Shown in pieces: positions 27,276-35,699 of a stretch of 64,000 bases of DNA. The stretch spans positions 248,001-312,000 of the forward strand of contig NZ_QOIN01000047.1 in the NCBI RefSeq assembly GCF_003323715.1, in the 5' to 3' direction. The position numbers and the translations under genes are program-made. Position 1 is the stretch's first letter. Every line of letters starts with the position of its first letter. Source of the DNA: Streptomyces diacarni (GTDB lineage: Bacteria > Actinomycetota > Actinomycetes > Streptomycetales > Streptomycetaceae). The notes below the pieces were generated by a model. It saw only the letters and a list, made by a program, of their open reading frames with translations, did not search any database and was not told the DNA's origin.

Positions 27276-27345
27276 CGGACCGGCAGGTGTGCGGCGGACC
27301 GGCAGGTGTACGGCGGACCGGCAGGTGCACGGCGGACCGGCAGGT
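27276..27345. repeat. 19-bp tandem repeat, 3.7 copies
   Basis: CGGACCGGCAGGTG + 5 bases repeats at 27276-27294, 27295-27313, 27314-27332 and partially 27333-27345, between the deacetylase promoter and the 3' end of the next membrane protein gene, whose stop codon begins at its end. Confidence 0.95.
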
Positions 27346-27893
27346 CAGGTGGGGTCCGGGGCGGCCCACGGCTCGTCGTCCTCCGGTTCGTCCTGCACGC
27401 GCAGGGCGGCGATCCAGTGCGGCAGCAGCCAGTGCAGCACCAGGAGGCCGAACCCCGCCGTCGCCAGAGGGGCGGCGAGGGCGTCGAGGCCGGCGCCGGT
27501 GAGCCAGGCGGCGTAGAAGCCGAGCAGTGCCGCGGCCATCACCGAAGAGCTGATCCGGTAGGCCAGCGCGTGCACCGTGCCGCGCTCGGCGAGCTGCCGC
27601 TCGTCCAAAACCCGGGGGCGCAGCTCCAGCAGGCCCCGCGTCATGGAGTTGAGGAGCCCCATGAGGGGGATCCAGGCCAGCCCTGCCACCAGCAGGGCGA
27701 CCAGCGGCCAGGGGGACGAGACGGCGAGCGGCGTCACCATGCCCGCCGCGGCCACGGCCGTGGCCGCGATGTGCGCGGCCACGATGCGGCGCCGCGCGCG
27801 CCGGGTCGCGTGGTAGCGCTTGGTGCGCGCGTCGTTCATGGTCTTGAGCATCCATGTGTCGTAGCGCGTGGTGTTCGAGCGCGTCGTGGTCAT
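27345..27893 (-). CDS. Four-helix membrane protein
   Basis: 182 residues with about four membrane helices (40-60, 64-84, 112-132, 140-160) and charged ends (basic N-terminus, acidic C-terminus). Its ATG overlaps the stop of the XRE regulator (27890-27893), so the two are co-expressed. This regulator plus small membrane protein arrangement, with the DNA-binding protein of about 70-95 residues, is common in actinobacteria and often self-regulating. No function can be given. Confidence 0.85.
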   Translation of the reverse strand: MTTTRSNTTRYDTWMLKTMNDARTKRYHATRRARRRIVAAHIAATAVAAAGMVTPLAVSSPWPLVALLVAGLAWIPLMGLLNSMTRGLLELRPRVLDERQLAERGTVHALAYRISSSVMAAALLGFYAAWLTGAGLDALAAPLATAGFGLLVLHWLLPHWIAALRVQDEPEDDEPWAAPDPT

Positions 27894-28177
27894 CGCGGCG
27901 TCCTCCCCGTGTCGTCGGCACTGCCCGTCCCGTCGGCCGGGCCGCCGTACAGCTCGTCCGTGAGCGGGCGGAAGGGCTCCAGGGAGAACAGCGCCTCCAC
28001 CGGGAGCCGGAAGTGGGCGGCGATCCGGAGCGCCAGATCGAGGCTGGGGTTGTACTGCCCGCGCTCGATGTAGCCGATCGTCTGGTAGTGCGCACCCACC
28101 GCCGTGGCCAGCGCCTGGCGGGACACCTTCCGCTCCGCCCGCACGACCGCCAGCCTGTTGTGCACTTGCTCGCTCAT
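27890..28177 (-). CDS. Small XRE-family regulator
   Basis: 95 residues. Helix-turn-helix at 8-62: RLAVVRAERKVSRQALATAV, then YQTIGYIERGQYNPSLDLAL, AAHFRLPVEALFSLE. This is the YozG/SinR-like minimal XRE class. It heads a two-gene operon with the membrane protein. The promoter region holds TATAAGAAGTACTACA around 28178-28193, AT-rich compared with surroundings and containing AGTACT, a possible autoregulatory operator. Confidence 0.92.
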   Translation of the reverse strand: MSEQVHNRLAVVRAERKVSRQALATAVGAHYQTIGYIERGQYNPSLDLALRIAAHFRLPVEALFSLEPFRPLTDELYGGPADGTGSADDTGRTPR

Positions 28178-28265
28178 GTATAAGAAGTACTACATCACGC
28201 CGCAGGCCCGCAACACTGTGCGCCTCGCCATCGCCTCGGCCCCGCCCCGTACGCGTGCGCCCCCG

Positions 28266-29194
28266 TCAGCCCACCACCAGCACCACCTTGCCTCGCACAT
28301 GACCGCTCTCGCTCTCCGCCATCGCGGCTGCCGCGTCCGCCAGCGGGTACATCCGGTGCACAGGCAACCGCAGCCCGAAGCCCGTCGCGTGCAGGGCCGA
28401 CGCCTCGGCGAGCGCCCCCGCGAAGTCCCAGTCCCCGCCTCCGCCGGAAAAGTGCACACCCGACCGTGCGGCCTCGTCCGGGTGGACGATGGTGACGACC
28501 CGCGCGCTGCCGCCCGTCAACGCGAGGGACGCCTCCACGGAGCCGCCCCGTCGATCGCCGCGTCCACACCCCGCGGGGACAGCCGCCGCACCCGCTCGGT
28601 CAGCCCCTCCCCGTAACTGACCGGCTCGCCGCCCAACTTCCGTACATACGCGTGGTTGTGCTCGCTCGCGGTGCCGATGACACGGATTCCGCGCGCCGCC
28701 GCGAGCTGGAGCGCCAGCGTGCCGACCCCGCCGGCCGCCGCGTGGAAGAGCAGCGTCTCGCCCCGCTCCAGGCCCAGGTACGCGAAGCACCGCAGCGCTG
28801 TCTCGGCGGCTGTGGGGATCACCGCGGCCTCCGCCCACCCCAGTGCGTGCGGCCTGCGCGCCAGGTTGCGGGCCTCGGCCAGTGCGTGGGCGGCGTAGCT
28901 TCCCGTGGAGGTACGTCCGAACACCTCGTCGCCGACGTCGAGTCCGCCCACGTCAGGGCCGACGGCCTCGACGACGCCTGCCGCCTCCAGCCCGGGGACG
29001 TGCGGCAGCGGCACCGGGAACAGTTCGGTCATCCCGCCCCGGCGGATCTTCCAGTCCAGCGGGTTGACCGCCGCCGTCCGCACCCGGACGCGGACCTGTC
29101 CCGGCCCCGGTTCGGGCAGCTCGACCCGGTGCGGCGCGAGGACGTCGGCCGCCCCGAACCGGTCGAAGGCCATGGCGTGCGTGGTGAGTGTCAT
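28266..29194 (-). pseudogene. Zinc-free quinone oxidoreductase (MDR family), frameshifted
   Basis: ATG 29194 follows GAGGAG by eight bases. Residues 1-215 read as a medium-chain dehydrogenase of the NADPH:quinone reductase group: GroES-like fold (VRVRTAAVNPLDWKIRRGG), PGLEAAGVVEAVG, and the nucleotide motif AAAGGVGTLALQLA. At about 28543-28549 the frame breaks: one frame ends ...GVDAAIDGAAPWRRPSR, while the next frame continues as GSVEASLALTGGSARVVTI and ends in GKVVLVVG at 28266. Adding one G to the GCGGC there restores an uninterrupted protein of about 309 residues. So it is a single-base loss, real or a sequencing error. The divergent ATPase-LuxR regulator is the likely controller. Confidence 0.85.
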
Positions 29195-29359
29195 CGGGTG
29201 TTCTCCTCGGGTCGTACGGAGGTGCCGGCGGGGTGCGGCGGTACGGCCGGGCCGGTCCCGCACCGCACCACTGTCACCGGCGGGCGGCCGGTGGCGGGCC
29301 CCTCGAAAGACCGGACCTCGGCTCTCCTTACGGCCAGGTGGCCGCAGGCCGCGCAGTCG

Positions 29360-29365
29360 TACGGT
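29360..29365 (+). promoter_or_regulatory. -10 box TACGGT, leaderless
   Basis: TACGGT at -13 to -8 relative to GTG 29373; no SD. Confidence 0.45.
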
Positions 29366-29372
29366 GGGCCGG

Positions 29373-30728
29373 GTGGAACCACGCTGGAGCAGTCCCGACG
29401 ACGCACTGGCCCGGGCGTTCGACCTCGTCGCGGCGCCGCTGCCCGAACTGCTGGAGCGCACCTCGCGCGCACTGAACGGACTGGTGCGGCACACCGCAGC
29501 CGCGCAGTTGAGCGAGGTGTCCGCGTACGCGCCCAAGCAGGCCGTGGGCGCGGACCGCGACCTGGCCGCGCGCATCACCCACGACGAGCTGGGCCAGTTG
29601 GCCTTCCGGGTGCGGGTCGGTGCGCCCTGGTGGGGCGAGGCGGTGCTGGGCGGCGAGCGCCGCGCCGTGCTCGGTGTCGCGGCGGCACACGCCGGGAAAG
29701 GAGGCGCCTTGCTGGCGCTGACCGGGCTGCGGACGGCGGCACCGCCCCCGCCCGCCGTGCTGCGCACCGTGCAGCGCGTCTGGGACCTGGTGACCGTCTC
29801 CACCTACCGCCTCACCGCCGAGGCCTTCCCCTCGCACACGTCGGTCTCCCGCGTCGCCGCGGCGGCCCGCGCCGCCGTACTGGCGGAGCTGGCCGACGCG
29901 CACGGCGCCGCCCTCACGGGCGTCCTCACCGCCCTGCGCGCGCCCGCGCTGGACGACGCGGCGGCCCGCGCGGCCGCCACCGACCTGGCCGTCGACGCGC
30001 TCGCCGCGCTCGGCCGCATGACGTACTGGAACCGTGAGTTGAGCGAGGAGGACGCCGACACCGCCTTCCACCGCGGCGCCCGCGAGCTGCGGCCGCCGGC
30101 CCGCCACCGCGCGGTCCGGCTCGCGCTGCGTCCGCCCGGAAGCGGGCGCTCCCTGCCGTCCGACACCGCTCACACGGCGCGCGCCGCGACGCGCACCGTC
30201 GCACTCGCCCTGCTGGAGCAGGAAGGGGTCGGGCGGATGCACGTGGGCTGGTGGCTGGAGGGCGACACGTTGCGGATCGCCGTGCGGGACGACGGCCCCG
30301 GACGGCCGCCGGCGGACGAGCCCGTCGTCCCCGCGAACGTCGCGGAACGCGTCGCCGCGCTGGAGGGCACGGTGACCGCCGACCCGGTACCCGGCTGGGG
30401 CACGACGGTGACGCTCGTCCTCCCCCTGGGTGCCCCGGCCGGCGCCCGCACGGCGGCACCGCCCACGGTGGCAGCGGCGGCGGGACGGGCCGCGAGGACG
30501 GACCGGGCGGCAGTGGCCCACGGCGGCCCCCACGGCCTGCGCGACCTCCACCCCCGCGAGGCCCACGTACTGGAGCAGGTGTCACTGGGGCGCCGCAACC
30601 GCGAGATCGCGCGAGCGCTGGGCATCAGCGAGTCGACGGTGAAGTTCCACGTCTCCAACATCCTGGCCAAACTCGGGGTCACCACACGCGGTGAAGCGGC
30701 GGCCCTCACCCGCGCCTGGGGCCCCTGA
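29373..30728 (+). CDS. Hybrid regulator: ATPase-like domain fused to LuxR HTH
   Basis: 451 residues from GTG 29373. The first ~230 residues are a helical/GAF-like sensor region. Residues about 260-355 look like a degenerate histidine-kinase ATPase domain: RIAVRDDGPGRPP (G1-like), NVAERVAALEGTVTADP and GWGTTVTLVLPLG (G2-like); a clear N box is not visible. The C-terminus is a LuxR helix-turn-helix (LHPREAHVLEQVSLGRRNRE, ALGISESTVKFHVSNILAKL). The fusion would combine signal sensing and DNA binding in one polypeptide. It is divergent from the frameshifted oxidoreductase and is its probable regulator. Confidence 0.82.
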   Translation: MEPRWSSPDDALARAFDLVAAPLPELLERTSRALNGLVRHTAAAQLSEVSAYAPKQAVGADRDLAARITHDELGQLAFRVRVGAPWWGEAVLGGERRAVLGVAAAHAGKGGALLALTGLRTAAPPPPAVLRTVQRVWDLVTVSTYRLTAEAFPSHTSVSRVAAAARAAVLAELADAHGAALTGVLTALRAPALDDAAARAAATDLAVDALAALGRMTYWNRELSEEDADTAFHRGARELRPPARHRAVRLALRPPGSGRSLPSDTAHTARAATRTVALALLEQEGVGRMHVGWWLEGDTLRIAVRDDGPGRPPADEPVVPANVAERVAALEGTVTADPVPGWGTTVTLVLPLGAPAGARTAAPPTVAAAAGRAARTDRAAVAHGGPHGLRDLHPREAHVLEQVSLGRRNREIARALGISESTVKFHVSNILAKLGVTTRGEAAALTRAWGP

Positions 30729-30825
30729 CCCCGACCGACGCCGACGCGAAACCCGGGCGGGCACGCCGAGGTTCGCTCTCGGCGGCCGGCCGACTGGTCC
30801 CGCACACCTGAGCGAGTGCGCCGGG

Positions 30826-30831
30826 TACTCT
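30826..30831 (+). promoter_or_regulatory. -10 box TACTCT, leaderless
   Basis: TACTCT at exactly -12 to -7 relative to GTG 30838; no SD. Confidence 0.55.
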
Positions 30832-30837
30832 CACCCG

Positions 30838-32031
30838 GTGCCTTCCCTCGACCGTGTCCGCGCCCTGAGCCCGCTGCGCGGCGCCTCACGGCGCACCCTC
30901 CTCACCGCCCTGGCCGGCGTGGCGGCACTCGCCCTGGTCGCCGTCCTGGTCCCCGTGCTGCTCGACGGCCGGCAGGAGACCGTCTGCCGGCGCGCCCCCG
31001 TCCGGGCGCGCGCCCTGGCCGACGACCCGGAACGCGCGGCCAAAGCGCTGGACCCGGGCGAGGACGTGGCCCGCACGCGCCCGCTCAAGCGCCTCCTGCG
31101 GCCCGGCGGCCACCCGCTGTGCGAGGGCCCCGACGGCACCGCGCTGGCGGGCCGCACACTCGTCGCCGCGACCACGGGCCGCACCGCCGAGGACCAGGGC
31201 AGGCCCGCCCGCCCCCACACCGAGCGCGCGGCCCGGGTGACACACGCCGTCGTCCTGCTGCTCGGCGAGGGACACGACGGGCACGGGCCCGACTTCCCCC
31301 TCGGCCTGGCACCCCACCTCGCGCGGATGTTCGCCTCCTACATCCAGGACACCAGCCGTGCGATGACCCACGGACCGCCACGGGACGACCAGCGCCGGCC
31401 CACCATCAGCGACCGGGAAGCGGAGTACCCGGACGGGAGCGGCAACGCCGTCACCCCCTTCCCCAGCGGAGAAGACATCCACGTCGTCTTCCCGGACATC
31501 GAGCAGGCGCAGAACCTGATAGGCCGCCTGGCCGCCTCACCGCGCGCGTTCGCCACCCTGTACGACGCCGAACGCGCCCGCTTCGCCGCCTACCTGGAAC
31601 GGCTCACCGACGACGCGCTGGAACCGGGCGCGAAGACCGAGTACGGGCTGTCGGGAACCGAGTCGGAACTCGAACAGAGCGCCGCCTTCGTGGCCAGGCT
31701 CATGGCCTCCCGCACGAGCGCCCTCGCGAACGGACTCGCCTCCTCACCCGACGCGTTCGACCGTGCGGTACTGCGCCACACCCGCGGCCTCTACCACGCC
31801 GCCGACCACCGGGTGCGCTCACGCCCCTCGGCGGCCACCCTCGCCCAGCGCCGCCCCGACGCCTCGCCGGGCACCGGCGGCAGGGCCGCGGAACAGCTGA
31901 TGGACGGACGGATCCAGCTCTTCGCGGTCTTCGACGCCTGGGCGAAGGAGCGCGGCATACCCCCGGGCCGCGCCGAACGGCTCCGGGTGGCCATCGACTG
32001 GCGGTACGTGCTGGGGCTCCGCCTGATCTGA
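30838..32031 (+). CDS. Membrane-anchored exported protein, unknown function
   Basis: 397 residues from GTG 30838, chosen because TACTCT lies at -12 to -7. A single membrane helix at about 21-44 (LLTALAGVAALALVAVLVPVLL) is followed by a large extracytoplasmic domain with two early cysteines (VCRRAPVRA, PLCEGPDG), the motif HAVVLLLGEGHDGHG and helical regions with ERARFAAYLERL and RLRVAIDWRYVLGL. No domain is recognised. It converges with the next unknown gene, also a single-span membrane protein. Confidence 0.75.
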   Translation: MPSLDRVRALSPLRGASRRTLLTALAGVAALALVAVLVPVLLDGRQETVCRRAPVRARALADDPERAAKALDPGEDVARTRPLKRLLRPGGHPLCEGPDGTALAGRTLVAATTGRTAEDQGRPARPHTERAARVTHAVVLLLGEGHDGHGPDFPLGLAPHLARMFASYIQDTSRAMTHGPPRDDQRRPTISDREAEYPDGSGNAVTPFPSGEDIHVVFPDIEQAQNLIGRLAASPRAFATLYDAERARFAAYLERLTDDALEPGAKTEYGLSGTESELEQSAAFVARLMASRTSALANGLASSPDAFDRAVLRHTRGLYHAADHRVRSRPSAATLAQRRPDASPGTGGRAAEQLMDGRIQLFAVFDAWAKERGIPPGRAERLRVAIDWRYVLGLRLI

Positions 32032-32061
32032 ACCCGAGCGCCGTCGTGCCCGCGCGGCTCC

Positions 32062-33282
32062 TCACGGGCGGGTGGGCAGCCGCAGGTCCTCACAGCCGCG
32101 CGCGGCGCTCTCCTTCTTCGCGAAGGAGGAGAGCATCGCCAGCATCTCGTCCTTGCCCAACTGGTCGCGGTCCACCGTGGTGCTCTCCGGGCCCGTGTAC
32201 TTGCCCGGTCTCCTGACGGTGATCTGGAAGCCCGCGGCCTGCCCTTCGCACCGCGCCAGTGCCCAGCCGTTGGCCTCCGTGAGCCACGGACCGGCCTGCT
32301 CCCGGTCCGTGCTCGCCTTGTTCGTCCTGGCGTCGAAGAGCCGCAGGCGCCGCGAGAAGTCGCCGTACCAGCCGTACAGCGTGACCACCGCCGCGTGCGG
32401 GTCGCCGTCCTCGTCGGTGCCCGAAGGCCGCACCTCGCAACTCGCCATCGGTGCGGGTCCGTCGGGGATGCGCAGATCGGCGGTCCAGGCCGACCCCTTC
32501 AAGGGGCCCTCGGCGAGCGCCGCGCAGGAGGTGTGGGCCGCGGCCGCGAGCCTGACGCCCTTCGGCTGCGCCCCCTGCTCCGGCAGGGGCAGCGGCTTCG
32601 CGTCGCAGCCCAGCTTCGCGGCCGCCTTGTTGGCGACGGCGACACCGGCGCGCAGCAGGTGGTGCGGCCGCCCCGGATGCCCGCCCGACACGCTCACCAG
32701 CAACTGCCCCCGGTGTCCTGCCGCGTCCTTGCCGCGCCCTGGGCACGAAGGCATCAGCCGCACCGTGGACATCTGGCCTTCGAACCCCGGCAGCCCGCCG
32801 GGAAGCGCCACCCGGGGGCGCCCGCCCTGGTCCTCGAACTCCCTGGACAACTCCCGGTCGATGTCGTCGCGGCGGCCGTAGACCTCGACCTCGATGACGC
32901 GCTCCTCTTCGCTGACCACCTCGCACGAGTAGCGCCCCAACTCGGCGCGGGTCTCGCTGGTGGACTCGGTCAGGTGCGCGTCCGGACTGCCCGCCGCGGC
33001 GCGCAGCGCGTCCATGCCGCCGTCGGGTATCGCCCCGTCGCAGGCGCTGGAGGCGATCCTCATGTCCTTGAGCGTCGGCTTGGCCGCCCATCCGGCGACA
33101 CCGAGCACCAGCACTCCTGTCACGCACCAGCCGACGACGCGCCTGCGGCGGCGGCGCCGCTCTCCCTGTTCCCGGAGGACGCGCCAGCTCTCGCGCTGCT
33201 CGTCCGAGTAGTCGAGGAGCCCCGCCCGGCCGGTACGCTCCGCCTCTTCGGGCCCCCTGGCCTCATCGTCCGCCTCCGCCAC
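32062..33282 (-). CDS. Single-span membrane protein, unknown function
   Basis: 406 residues from GTG 33282. A basic cytosolic N-terminus (EQGERRRRRRR) precedes one membrane helix (about 52-70, VVGWCVTGVLVLGVAGWAA); the rest is exported with paired cysteines (SACDG, YSCEV, PSCPG, LGCDA, TSCAA, ASCEV, ARCEG, RGCED) suggesting several disulfides and two related halves. TACGGT at -12 to -7 and no SD indicate a leaderless mRNA. It starts upstream of nothing co-directional nearby and is separated from guaA by a strong terminator. No family recognised. Confidence 0.78.
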   Translation of the reverse strand: MAEADDEARGPEEAERTGRAGLLDYSDEQRESWRVLREQGERRRRRRRVVGWCVTGVLVLGVAGWAAKPTLKDMRIASSACDGAIPDGGMDALRAAAGSPDAHLTESTSETRAELGRYSCEVVSEEERVIEVEVYGRRDDIDRELSREFEDQGGRPRVALPGGLPGFEGQMSTVRLMPSCPGRGKDAAGHRGQLLVSVSGGHPGRPHHLLRAGVAVANKAAAKLGCDAKPLPLPEQGAQPKGVRLAAAAHTSCAALAEGPLKGSAWTADLRIPDGPAPMASCEVRPSGTDEDGDPHAAVVTLYGWYGDFSRRLRLFDARTNKASTDREQAGPWLTEANGWALARCEGQAAGFQITVRRPGKYTGPESTTVDRDQLGKDEMLAMLSSFAKKESAARGCEDLRLPTRP

Positions 33283-33288
33283 CCGGGA

Positions 33289-33294
33289 ACCGTA
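33289..33294 (-). promoter_or_regulatory. -10 box TACGGT, leaderless
   Basis: TACGGT on the minus strand at exactly -12 to -7 relative to GTG 33282; no SD. Confidence 0.55.
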
Positions 33295-33308
33295 TCCCAG
33301 CTCGCACA

Positions 33309-33349
33309 CGTGTGCCCCCGTGCTCCGGAGCGGAACACGGGGGCACACG
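33309..33349 (-). terminator. Terminator after guaA
   Basis: CGTGTGCCCCCGTG (33309-33322) and CACGGGGGCACACG (33336-33349) make a perfect 14-bp stem with 13-base loop, 30 bases after the guaA stop. Confidence 0.8.
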
Positions 33350-33378
33350 GCACCCGCAGGCGGACCGTCAGGAGAGAA

Positions 33379-34965
33379 TCACTCCCACTCGATCGTCCCC
33401 GGCGGCTTGCTCGTCACATCCAGCGTGACCCGGTTGATCTCGGAGACCTCGTTGGTGATCCGCGTCGAGATACGGGCCAGCACGTCGTACGGCAGCCGCG
33501 ACCAGTCGGCCGTCATCGCGTCCTCGGACGAGACCGGACGCAGCACCACCGGGTGCCCGTACGTCCGCGCGTCGCCCTGGACACCGACGCTGCGCACCTC
33601 GGCGAGCAGCACGACCGGGCACTGCCAGATCTGGCGGTCGAGACCGGCGGCCGTCAGCTCCTCGCGGGCGATCGCGTCGGCCTCCCGCAGCACGTCCAGC
33701 CGCTCGCGCGTCACCTCGCCCACGATCCGGATGCCCAGCCCGGGGCCCGGGAACGGCTGGCGCTGGACGATCTCCTCCGGCAGCCCCAGCTCCTGGCCAA
33801 CCTGCCGCACCTCGTCCTTGAACAGCTTGCGCAGCGGCTCCACCAGCTCGAACTCGAGATCCTCGGGGAGACCGCCCACGTTGTGGTGCGACTTGATGTT
33901 GGCCGTGCCCGTGCCGCCGCCGGACTCCACCACGTCCGGGTAGAGGGTGCCCTGCACGAGGAAGGCGACCGGCTCGTCGCTCGGCGCCTCCGCGACGATC
34001 TCGGCCTGCGCGGCCTCGAACACGCGGATGAACTCCCGGCCGATGATCTTGCGCTTCTGCTCCGGGTCCGAGACCCCCGCCAGCGCGTCCAGGAAGCGGT
34101 CGGCCGCGTCCACGACCTTAAGCTGCACGCCGGTCGCCGCCACGAAGTCCTTCTCGACCTGCTCGGTCTCGCCCTTGCGCATCAGCCCATGGTCGACGTA
34201 CACGCAGGTGAGCTGCTCGCCGATCGCCTTCTGCACCAGCGCGGCGGCCACCGCCGAGTCCACGCCGCCGGACAGCCCGCAGATCGCGCGCTTGCTGCCG
34301 ACCTGCGCCCTGATCGCCTCGACCTGCTCGTCGACGATGCTCTCCGTCGTCCACGACGGGGTCAGCCCCGCGCCCCGGTACAGGAAGTGCTCCAGCACCT
34401 GCTGGCCGTGCGTGGAGTGCATCACCTCGCAGTGGTGCTGGATGCCGTACAGCTTCCGCTCGTCGTTCTCGAACGCCGCCACGGGCACCAGATCCGTGGA
34501 CGCCGTGACGGTGAAGCCCTCCGGCGCCGCGGAACAGGCGTCGCCGTGGGACATCCACACCTGCTGCTCGTCCGGGGTCCCCTCGAACAGCGTCGAGCCC
34601 GACCTGGTGACCGCCAGCGACGTCGCGCCGTACTCGCGGCTGCCCGTGTTGTCGACGGTGCCGCCCAGCGCCGTCGCCATCAGCTGGAAGCCGTAGCAGA
34701 TGCCGAGAACCGGGACACCCGCCTCGAAGACGCCGCGGTCGAGGGAGGGGGCACCCTCCGCGTACACGGAGGAGGGGCCGCCGGAAAGGATGATCGCCTT
34801 CGGGTTCTTGGCGAGCATCTCGGCGGCCGGCATGGTCGAGGGGACGATCTCGCTGTACACCCGCGCCTCACGCACCCGACGCGCGATGAGCTGGGCATAC
34901 TGCGCGCCGAAGTCGACGACGAGCACGGTGTCCGGGGCGCTGCTCTCGGACGGGTTGGAAGCCAC
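33379..34965 (-). CDS. guaA: GMP synthase (glutamine-hydrolysing)
   Basis: 528 residues, GTG 34965 after GAAAGG. N-terminal class I glutamine amidotransferase with nucleophile Cys in GICYGFQ and the His/Glu pair region HHCEVMHS; ATP pyrophosphatase domain with PP-loop LSGGVDSAVAAALV; C-terminal dimerisation domain ending DVTSKPPGTIEWE. It converts XMP to GMP using glutamine and ATP, downstream of IMP dehydrogenase (guaB, also in the window). A TATCAT -10 sequence lies about 40 bases upstream. Expressed leftward, away from the chorismate mutase leader. Confidence 0.99.
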   Translation of the reverse strand: MASNPSESSAPDTVLVVDFGAQYAQLIARRVREARVYSEIVPSTMPAAEMLAKNPKAIILSGGPSSVYAEGAPSLDRGVFEAGVPVLGICYGFQLMATALGGTVDNTGSREYGATSLAVTRSGSTLFEGTPDEQQVWMSHGDACSAAPEGFTVTASTDLVPVAAFENDERKLYGIQHHCEVMHSTHGQQVLEHFLYRGAGLTPSWTTESIVDEQVEAIRAQVGSKRAICGLSGGVDSAVAAALVQKAIGEQLTCVYVDHGLMRKGETEQVEKDFVAATGVQLKVVDAADRFLDALAGVSDPEQKRKIIGREFIRVFEAAQAEIVAEAPSDEPVAFLVQGTLYPDVVESGGGTGTANIKSHHNVGGLPEDLEFELVEPLRKLFKDEVRQVGQELGLPEEIVQRQPFPGPGLGIRIVGEVTRERLDVLREADAIAREELTAAGLDRQIWQCPVVLLAEVRSVGVQGDARTYGHPVVLRPVSSEDAMTADWSRLPYDVLARISTRITNEVSEINRVTLDVTSKPPGTIEWE

Positions 34966-35125
34966 GAAGCTGATGCCTTTCGGCGGTGAAGGGGTTCACC
35001 CCCGATGATACCGATCCCCTTCCGGACCCCACGCCCGCGCGCGCTCCCCCACCGCACGGACAGCGCCCCCGGCACCCCGCAGGGGAGGGCGGCTCGGGCG
35101 CGGGCGGCCGTGACATACTGGGCGC

Positions 35126-35200
35126 GTGTTTACGCAGAGCGCTTTCTGGTTTACCTATGGCACCGGTCCGGCCGGCTGCCATGGTCGACGTTCTGTGTGA
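35126..35200 (+). CDS. Aromatic leader peptide for chorismate mutase
   Basis: A 24-codon frame, GTG 35126 to TGA 35198-35200. It begins V-F-T-Q-S-A then Phe-Trp-Phe-Thr-Tyr as consecutive codons TTC TGG TTT ACC TAT, so all three aromatic amino acids occur within five codons. CATACT (35114-35119) sits at -12 to -7, so translation would be leaderless, as for other actinobacterial leader peptides. A 15-bp hairpin follows 22 bases after the stop, then the chorismate mutase gene. The arrangement is that of a transcription attenuator sensing aromatic amino-acid supply. Translation is inferred, not seen. Confidence 0.7.
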   Translation: MFTQSAFWFTYGTGPAGCHGRRSV

Positions 35201-35222
35201 GCAAGAGAACACACGACTTCCC

Positions 35223-35258
35223 CAGGCGCCCCGGGCCGGCCAAGGCCCGGGGCGCCTG
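35223..35258 (+). terminator. Attenuator-like hairpin before chorismate mutase
   Basis: CAGGCGCCCCGGGCC (35223-35237), loop GGCCAA, GGCCCGGGGCGCCTG (35244-35258): perfect 15-bp stem, then TGTGTCGGTT. GCCGGCC inside it (35235-35241) can alternatively pair with GGCCGGC in the leader ORF (35170-35176). A smaller TGTGT/ACACA stem (35194-35198, 35209-35213) lies between. Confidence 0.65.
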
Positions 35259-35319
35259 TGTGTCGGTTCCCGGGCCGCCGTAGCCCGAGGGCTCCACCGA
35301 GCTGAGGAGCTGGCAGCTG

Positions 35320-35610
35320 ATGCGCCCGACCACCGTCACCGAACCGACCCCGCAGGCCGCCCCGGACGACCCCGAGACGGTGATCGCCGCGGAGCGCGCC
35401 CGTATCGACGCCCTGGACACCCGCATCGTGGCGCTGGTCCGCGAGCGGATGGAGGTCTCCGAGACGATCCAGCGCGTACGGATCGAGTCGGGCGGCCGCC
35501 GGGTCCATCTCGCTCGCGAGATGGAGATCCTCGACCACTACAGCGGCGAGCTCGGCTCAGCGGGCCGCGACCTGGCGATGACGCTGCTGCGGCTGTGCCG
35601 CGGACATTAG
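35320..35610 (+). CDS. Chorismate mutase, AroQ type
   Basis: 96 residues, ATG 35320 ten bases after GAGGAG. All-helical AroQ domain: RARIDALDTRIVALVRERMEV, with the conserved Arg residues, Lys/Arg in helix 2 (IQRVRIESGG) and the helix 3 REMEILDHYSGEL. It rearranges chorismate to prephenate, the branch to Phe and Tyr. It is monofunctional, without prephenate dehydratase, like the Mycobacterium 90-residue enzyme. The aromatic leader peptide and hairpin upstream indicate attenuation control. Confidence 0.93.
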   Translation: MRPTTVTEPTPQAAPDDPETVIAAERARIDALDTRIVALVRERMEVSETIQRVRIESGGRRVHLAREMEILDHYSGELGSAGRDLAMTLLRLCRGH

Positions 35611-35624
35611 GGCTTGCCCTGCGG

Positions 35625-35687
35625 GGCCTCTTCCGGCACGGGGGTGCCACTGCCCGCAGTGTGCGGGCCGCGGGGCCCGAAGAGGCC
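35625..35687 (+). other. Three-way-junction RNA structure after chorismate mutase
   Basis: GGCCTCTTC (35625-35633) pairs with GAAGAGGCC (35679-35687); inside are two hairpins, GGCAC/GTGCC (35635-35639, 35644-35648) and GCCCGCA/TGCGGGC (35652-35658, 35662-35668). It begins 14 bases after the stop codon, so it is probably the transcript's end or a stabiliser; a structured RNA is possible. Confidence 0.55.
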
Positions 35688-35699
35688 TCACCCGTACGG

